Shown in pieces: positions 62,594-64,000 of a stretch of DNA of 64,000 bases. The position numbers and the translations under genes are program-made. Every line of letters starts with the position of its first letter. The stretch's first letter is position 1. This stretch comes from Corallococcus silvisoli (lineage in GTDB: Bacteria > Myxococcota > Myxococcia > Myxococcales > Myxococcaceae). The notes beneath the pieces are model-generated. The model had not been told where the DNA came from and ran no database searches. It saw only the letters and a list, made by a program, of their open reading frames with translations. The stretch covers positions 248,001-312,000 of the forward strand of contig NZ_JAAAPJ010000009.1 in the NCBI RefSeq assembly GCF_009909145.1, given 5' to 3'.

Positions 62594-64000
62594 ATGCGTC
62601 CGCCGCTCCTCTTCGCCGTTTCGCTTCTGCTGCTGGGTGCCGCCGTGGCGCGGGCGGAACCGCCGGAAGTGGAGGCGACCCCCGGGCGCGTGGTGCTCGG
62701 GAGGGATGCCCAGGTCCAGGTGCGGGTCCGGGTGCCGGATGGCGCCGGCCCCGTGCGCGCGGCGGCCTCCTCTGGCACCTGGTCCGCGACGCGGCTGGAA
62801 GGCGGCGCCGAGCGCGTCTTCCTCTGGACGCCCCCGAAGGTGCGCTACCCGCTGTGGGCGGTGTTGGTGTTCTGGGTGGAGGGCCCCCGCGCGCCGGAGC
62901 TCACCACCGTGCGGTTGCCGCTGCTGGGCCGCACCACGCTGGACGTGTCCACCGCTCCAGGCGCGGAGGTGGTGGTCGCGGTGGGCGAGGCTCGCTTCGG
63001 CCCGGTGAAGGCGGACGCGCGCGGCCGGGCGCAGGTGCCCGTGGAGGTGCCTCCGGATGCACGGGAGGCCCGCGTGCTCGCGACGCGGGGGACGCTCACC
63101 ACGGATCGCCGGGCCCCCCTGGAGGTGCCCTCGGAGCACCCGCTGGTCGCCGCCCTCACACCGGAGCCGCTTCCGTCCGACAGGGGCGGCTGGCTGATCG
63201 TCGCGGGCCCGGAGGGTCCGGTGCGGTCCTCCGACCTGGCCGTCACCGCGAAGGGCGCCACGCTCACGGGGATGCCTTCATCGGAGCGCCCCCTCTTCAC
63301 GGTGAAGCCTCACGCCAACGCGACGGAGGTGTCCGTCGCCGTGCGTTGGCGCGACGCGGCTGACGTGGACGCGGTGCGACTGCGCGCGGGCGTGCTGCCG
63401 GGTGAGCCCCGCGCCCCGGAGCCGGTGGAGGTCAAGGCACCCGCGTCCCCTGCCCCGCTCCCCGCGACCGCGCGGTCGCACGGTGTGGGCGAACGGACGT
63501 CGTTGTTCCTGCTGGGAGGGGCCGCGTTCGCGAGTGGCGCCAACCGCGGACCGCTCCTGGGGCTGGGGGTCGCGGTGCCGCTGCCGGTGTGGAACGAACG
63601 GCTGGCGGTGGAGGCGGAGGTGGGCCTGCGTCACGCGAAGCTCGATGGGCAACAGGGCACCACCGACGTGCACTCGCGCGTCTGGGGGCTTCCCGTGCTT
63701 CTGTCCGCGCGCGTCACTCTTTTCCACCAGAGGTCCTTCAGACTGGACGGCCGTGCAGGCGGTGGCGTGCTGGCGTTCCGCCATCGCCTGTCGACGGGAG
63801 CATCTGCGACCGGGGCCGTCTTTTCTGACGTGGTGGATGAGCGCAGAGTGGGCGCCATGGGTTTCCTGGCCGCGCAGGGAGCGTATGACCTGGGTCGATG
63901 GAGCGTCCTCACGGAGCTGCGCGCCGCGCTGGCGCCGGTGAACACGGATTCGGTGCGCGCCGAGCTTGGAGGCGTGTCCGTGTCCGCGGGGCTGAGGTTC
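62594..64000 (+). CDS. Secreted protein with C-terminal beta-barrel-like segment (runs off the window edge)
   Basis: At least 469 codons; the start at 62594 (62579 in frame is possible) gives a signal peptide ending ARAEP. Residues 25-130 look like an Ig-like domain, followed by further beta-rich repeats (about 130-300) and a Pro/Ala linker. The last part alternates Gly/aromatic/hydrophobic residues (LLGGAAFASGA, LGLGVAVPLPVW, AGGGVLAFRHRL, SVSAGLRF), like an outer-membrane barrel. The final codon in the window ends on Phe and might be very near the true C-terminus. No family is recognised. Confidence 0.65.
   Translation, partial: MRPPLLFAVSLLLLGAAVARAEPPEVEATPGRVVLGRDAQVQVRVRVPDGAGPVRAAASSGTWSATRLEGGAERVFLWTPPKVRYPLWAVLVFWVEGPRAPELTTVRLPLLGRTTLDVSTAPGAEVVVAVGEARFGPVKADARGRAQVPVEVPPDAREARVLATRGTLTTDRRAPLEVPSEHPLVAALTPEPLPSDRGGWLIVAGPEGPVRSSDLAVTAKGATLTGMPSSERPLFTVKPHANATEVSVAVRWRDAADVDAVRLRAGVLPGEPRAPEPVEVKAPASPAPLPATARSHGVGERTSLFLLGGAAFASGANRGPLLGLGVAVPLPVWNERLAVEAEVGLRHAKLDGQQGTTDVHSRVWGLPVLLSARVTLFHQRSFRLDGRAGGGVLAFRHRLSTGASATGAVFSDVVDERRVGAMGFLAAQGAYDLGRWSVLTELRAALAPVNTDSVRAELGGVSVSAGLRF

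Overview
The window is very GC-rich with strong third-codon-position bias, dense in genes, and rich in lipoproteins, PilZ and two-component proteins, a REC-GGDEF protein and GTG starts that overlap the previous stop. Gene content (rnc-era-der, DUF3014, Spt next to a large GNAT protein, Tim44/zinc-ribbon protein, MCE system) fits a myxobacterium of the Myxococcus/Corallococcus type. That is inference from gene content, not from a database search. I see no insertion sequence, prophage, CRISPR array or rRNA.

Layout. 1-3.9 kb: end of a glutathione transferase, secreted amidohydrolase, Tat-type hemerythrin protein, lipoprotein, DUF3014 protein. 4-16.7 kb: a long minus-strand run reading acyl-CoA carboxylase beta, acyl-CoA dehydrogenase, unknown protein, RNase III, two cyclophilins, Era, Der, YfgM-like, BamB-like, NUDIX, YprB-type nuclease, unknown propeller-like protein. 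This is ribosome-assembly and envelope-assembly housekeeping, with many 1-4 nt overlaps. 16.9-23.2 kb: YtxH protein, enoyl-CoA hydratase, Tim44/zinc-ribbon/TerB membrane protein, HMG-CoA lyase, methyltransferase, aminotransferase. 23.2-32.5 kb: a probable sphingolipid locus with a PAP2-type membrane phosphotransferase and RND/MMPL exporter diverging from serine palmitoyltransferase and a GNAT protein resembling bacterial ceramide synthase, followed by MlaC-like and TolC-like proteins. 32.8-45.8 kb: class I aldolase, large hybrid histidine kinase, tRNA-Ala, RsmB-type methylase, response regulator, tRNA-Leu, TPR membrane protein, a 600 bp structured non-coding stretch, diguanylate cyclase, a FAD-oxidoreductase/receiver fusion and an unknown protein. 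45.9-47.5 kb: HdeD-type membrane protein and MiaA.

47.75-53.1 kb holds the most unusual system: a compact minus-strand operon of Sec11-like S26 peptidase, PqqD-like chaperone, lipoprotein, 1012-aa secreted Ig-like/beta-propeller protein, a previously easy-to-miss 58-aa peptide with two C-terminal cysteines, and an HprK-like kinase. Most junctions are 4 nt ATGA/GTGA overlaps. It looks like a peptide-modification (RiPP-like) system that lacks a lasso cyclase and B2 protease.

53.3-64 kb: HisS, phosphatidylserine decarboxylase, lipoprotein, metallophosphoesterase, PilZ protein, PfkB kinase, then an MlaE-MlaF-MlaD phospholipid transport set whose MlaD-type protein carries a beta-rich tail ending in Phe and is preceded by a sigma-54-like promoter. 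The window ends in a zinc-ribbon protein and a secreted protein that runs off the right edge.
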